Origin: Syntrophomonadaceae bacterium
Lineage (GTDB): Bacteria > Bacillota_B > Syntrophomonadia > Syntrophomonadales > Syntrophomonadaceae
DNA length: 6,152 bases
NCBI GenBank assembly: GCA_030627145.1
Contig: DAOUSQ010000066.1
Span: 1-6,152, forward strand
Reading direction: 5' to 3'
This document shows, piece after piece, positions 5,572-6,152 of this stretch (positions are counted from its first letter, which is position 1; each line of letters opens with the position of its first letter). The translations under genes were made by a program, and so were the position numbers. The notes under the pieces are model-generated. The model saw only the letters and a program-made list of their open reading frames with translations, did no database searches and was not told where the DNA came from.

Positions 5572-6027
5572 TTCATCTAGAAGTTCCTGTTCTTCTCTGG
5601 TAAATTCTATATTTATATTTTCACTGGCTGCTGCAGTATCTACTGCATCTATTTCATCAAAACTCTCTAATTTACTTATTAAGTTTTCAATATCAAAATC
5701 TTTATTGTTTCCTGAAGCAACTGATTCAACCATTTCGCCCAGGATATCTACACTTTGAAAAAGTAGATCGATTATTTCGGGGGATAGATTTAGCCTATTT
5801 TCTCTTAAATTATCCAGGAGATTTTCCATTTTATGATTCAATTCTGTAATTTTTTCAAAACCCATTGTTGCGGACATGCCTTTTAAAGTATGTGCATACC
5901 TGAAAACCGAATTCAGGGCATCCTTATTTCCAGGATTTTGCTCTAGTTCAAGCAATTCATCATTAATGCTTTGCAAATGTTCGCGTGATTCCTGCAAGAA
6001 CAAGTCCATGTAATTATTAGTATTCAC
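5551..6027 (-). CDS. cheA: CheA P1 histidine phosphotransfer domain (first frame of a split cheA)
   Basis: The product has 158 aa. Residues 1-105 are an Hpt-type P1 domain with the phospho-accepting histidine H46 in YAHTLKGMSATMGFEKITEL (44-63). About 50 acidic linker residues follow. The frame then reads LLDEANKKKT and meets TGA at 5553-5551, just after the ten-A run. The start is GTG 6027, with GGAGG (6040-6036) 8 nt upstream. ATG at codon 7 is an alternative without that spacing. A -1 shift at the A run joins this to the P2-P5 frame and gives about 647 aa, close to ordinary CheA. Without a shift it is a free P1 domain, which in other CheA systems can be phosphorylated in trans. Assembly error, recent mutation or programmed slippage are all possible. 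Confidence 0.9.
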   Translation of the reverse strand: MNTNNYMDLFLQESREHLQSINDELLELEQNPGNKDALNSVFRYAHTLKGMSATMGFEKITELNHKMENLLDNLRENRLNLSPEIIDLLFQSVDILGEMVESVASGNNKDFDIENLISKLESFDEIDAVDTAAASENINIEFTREEQELLDEANKKKT

Positions 6028-6049
6028 AAAAATAACCTCCGGTCATAAT

Positions 6050-6077
6050 ATTTTATTAAAATCTGATTCTACTGCAA
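6050..6077 (-). promoter_or_regulatory. Weak candidate promoter for cheA
   Basis: Read on the minus strand, TTGCAG (6077-6072) and TAAAAT (6055-6050) are separated by 16 nt. The -10 matches the consensus at five of six positions, the -35 at only three. It would start transcription a few bases before the cheA ribosome binding site, leaving a very short leader. cheA may instead be read from an upstream che gene. Confidence 0.3.
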
Positions 6078-6095
6078 AAAGTCCGTTATTATCTC

Positions 6096-6124
6096 TTTTC
6101 GGGGAGACTTCAGTCTCCTGAAAA
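6096..6124 (-). other. Hairpin / inverted repeat upstream of cheA
   Basis: GGAGACT (6103-6109) and AGTCTCC (6112-6118) form a perfect inverted repeat with a tight loop. Outer arms TTTTC (6096-6100) and GAAAA (6120-6124) pair beyond a small internal loop (GG against T). No T run follows on either strand, so it is not a standard terminator. It lies directly after the stop of the possible upstream gene tail, so it could be an intercistronic mRNA structure or a protein-binding palindrome. Confidence 0.5.
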
Positions 6125-6151
6125 TCAGGATACTAATTCTTCGGCATTTGA
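6125..6151 (-). CDS. Possible C-terminal tail of an upstream minus-strand gene (partial)
   Basis: One minus-strand frame reads SNAEELVS followed by TGA (6127-6125). The other two frames give an early stop and an Arg-rich, unlikely peptide. An acidic helical tail followed by a hairpin fits the end of a gene upstream of cheA, perhaps another chemotaxis gene, but eight residues are too few to identify it. Confidence 0.25.
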   Translation of the reverse strand, partial: SNAEELVS

Positions 6152-6152
6152 C

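Noticed and set aside
5315..5758. A 147-codon open frame on the plus strand across the cheA split
   Set aside because: It is antisense to P1 and P2 coding sequence, low in complexity and without a ribosome binding site.

Overview
The window comes from a low-GC, AT-rich bacterium that is most likely a clostridia-like member of the Bacillota. The reasons are the strong AAGGAGGTGA-type ribosome binding sites, the frequent GTG and TTG starts, the zinc-ribbon L33, the gene order tuf-rpmG-secE-nusG-rplK-rplA-rplJ-rplL, and an L10 leader of the attenuator type. The order and species cannot be fixed from the sequence alone.

Layout. Positions 2-118 hold the last 38 codons of EF-Tu (tuf). A spacer follows with a weak terminator and a good sigma-A-like promoter (TTGACA-18-TAGAGT). 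Next comes a plus-strand operon: rpmG (L33), secE (preprotein translocase), nusG (transcription elongation factor), rplK (L11), rplA (L1), rplJ (L10) and rplL (L7/L12). It ends at a strong intrinsic terminator at 3805-3838. Two RNA control elements lie inside it. Just before rplA is a small hairpin that closely resembles the L1-binding site of 23S rRNA. Between rplA and rplJ is an L10 leader with a terminator and a mutually exclusive pairing that could act as antiterminator.

After rplL the usual rpoB does not appear. Instead there is about 245 nt of non-coding DNA with several hairpins, then a convergent minus-strand cheA, the chemotaxis histidine kinase. The cheA reading frame is split in two at a run of ten A (coding strand). 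The upstream frame encodes the phosphotransfer domain P1. The downstream frame encodes P2-P5 (CheY binding, dimerization, ATPase, CheW-like). A single -1 shift at the run joins them into one protein of about 647 aa. At the right edge, a 27-nt in-frame tail may be the end of another minus-strand gene upstream of cheA.

How the genes work together. The left two thirds build the ribosome's L1 stalk (L1) and its GTPase-associated stalk (L11, L10, L7/L12), along with L33. EF-Tu and L7/L12 cooperate in translation, while NusG and SecE couple transcription and protein export. The two RNA elements would let L1 and L10 (with L7/L12) limit their own synthesis. The cheA locus is a separate chemotaxis unit. 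The most interesting points are the cheA homopolymer frameshift, the L1-site mimic, the L10 attenuator pairing, the odd nusG start, and the loss of the rplL-rpoB linkage.
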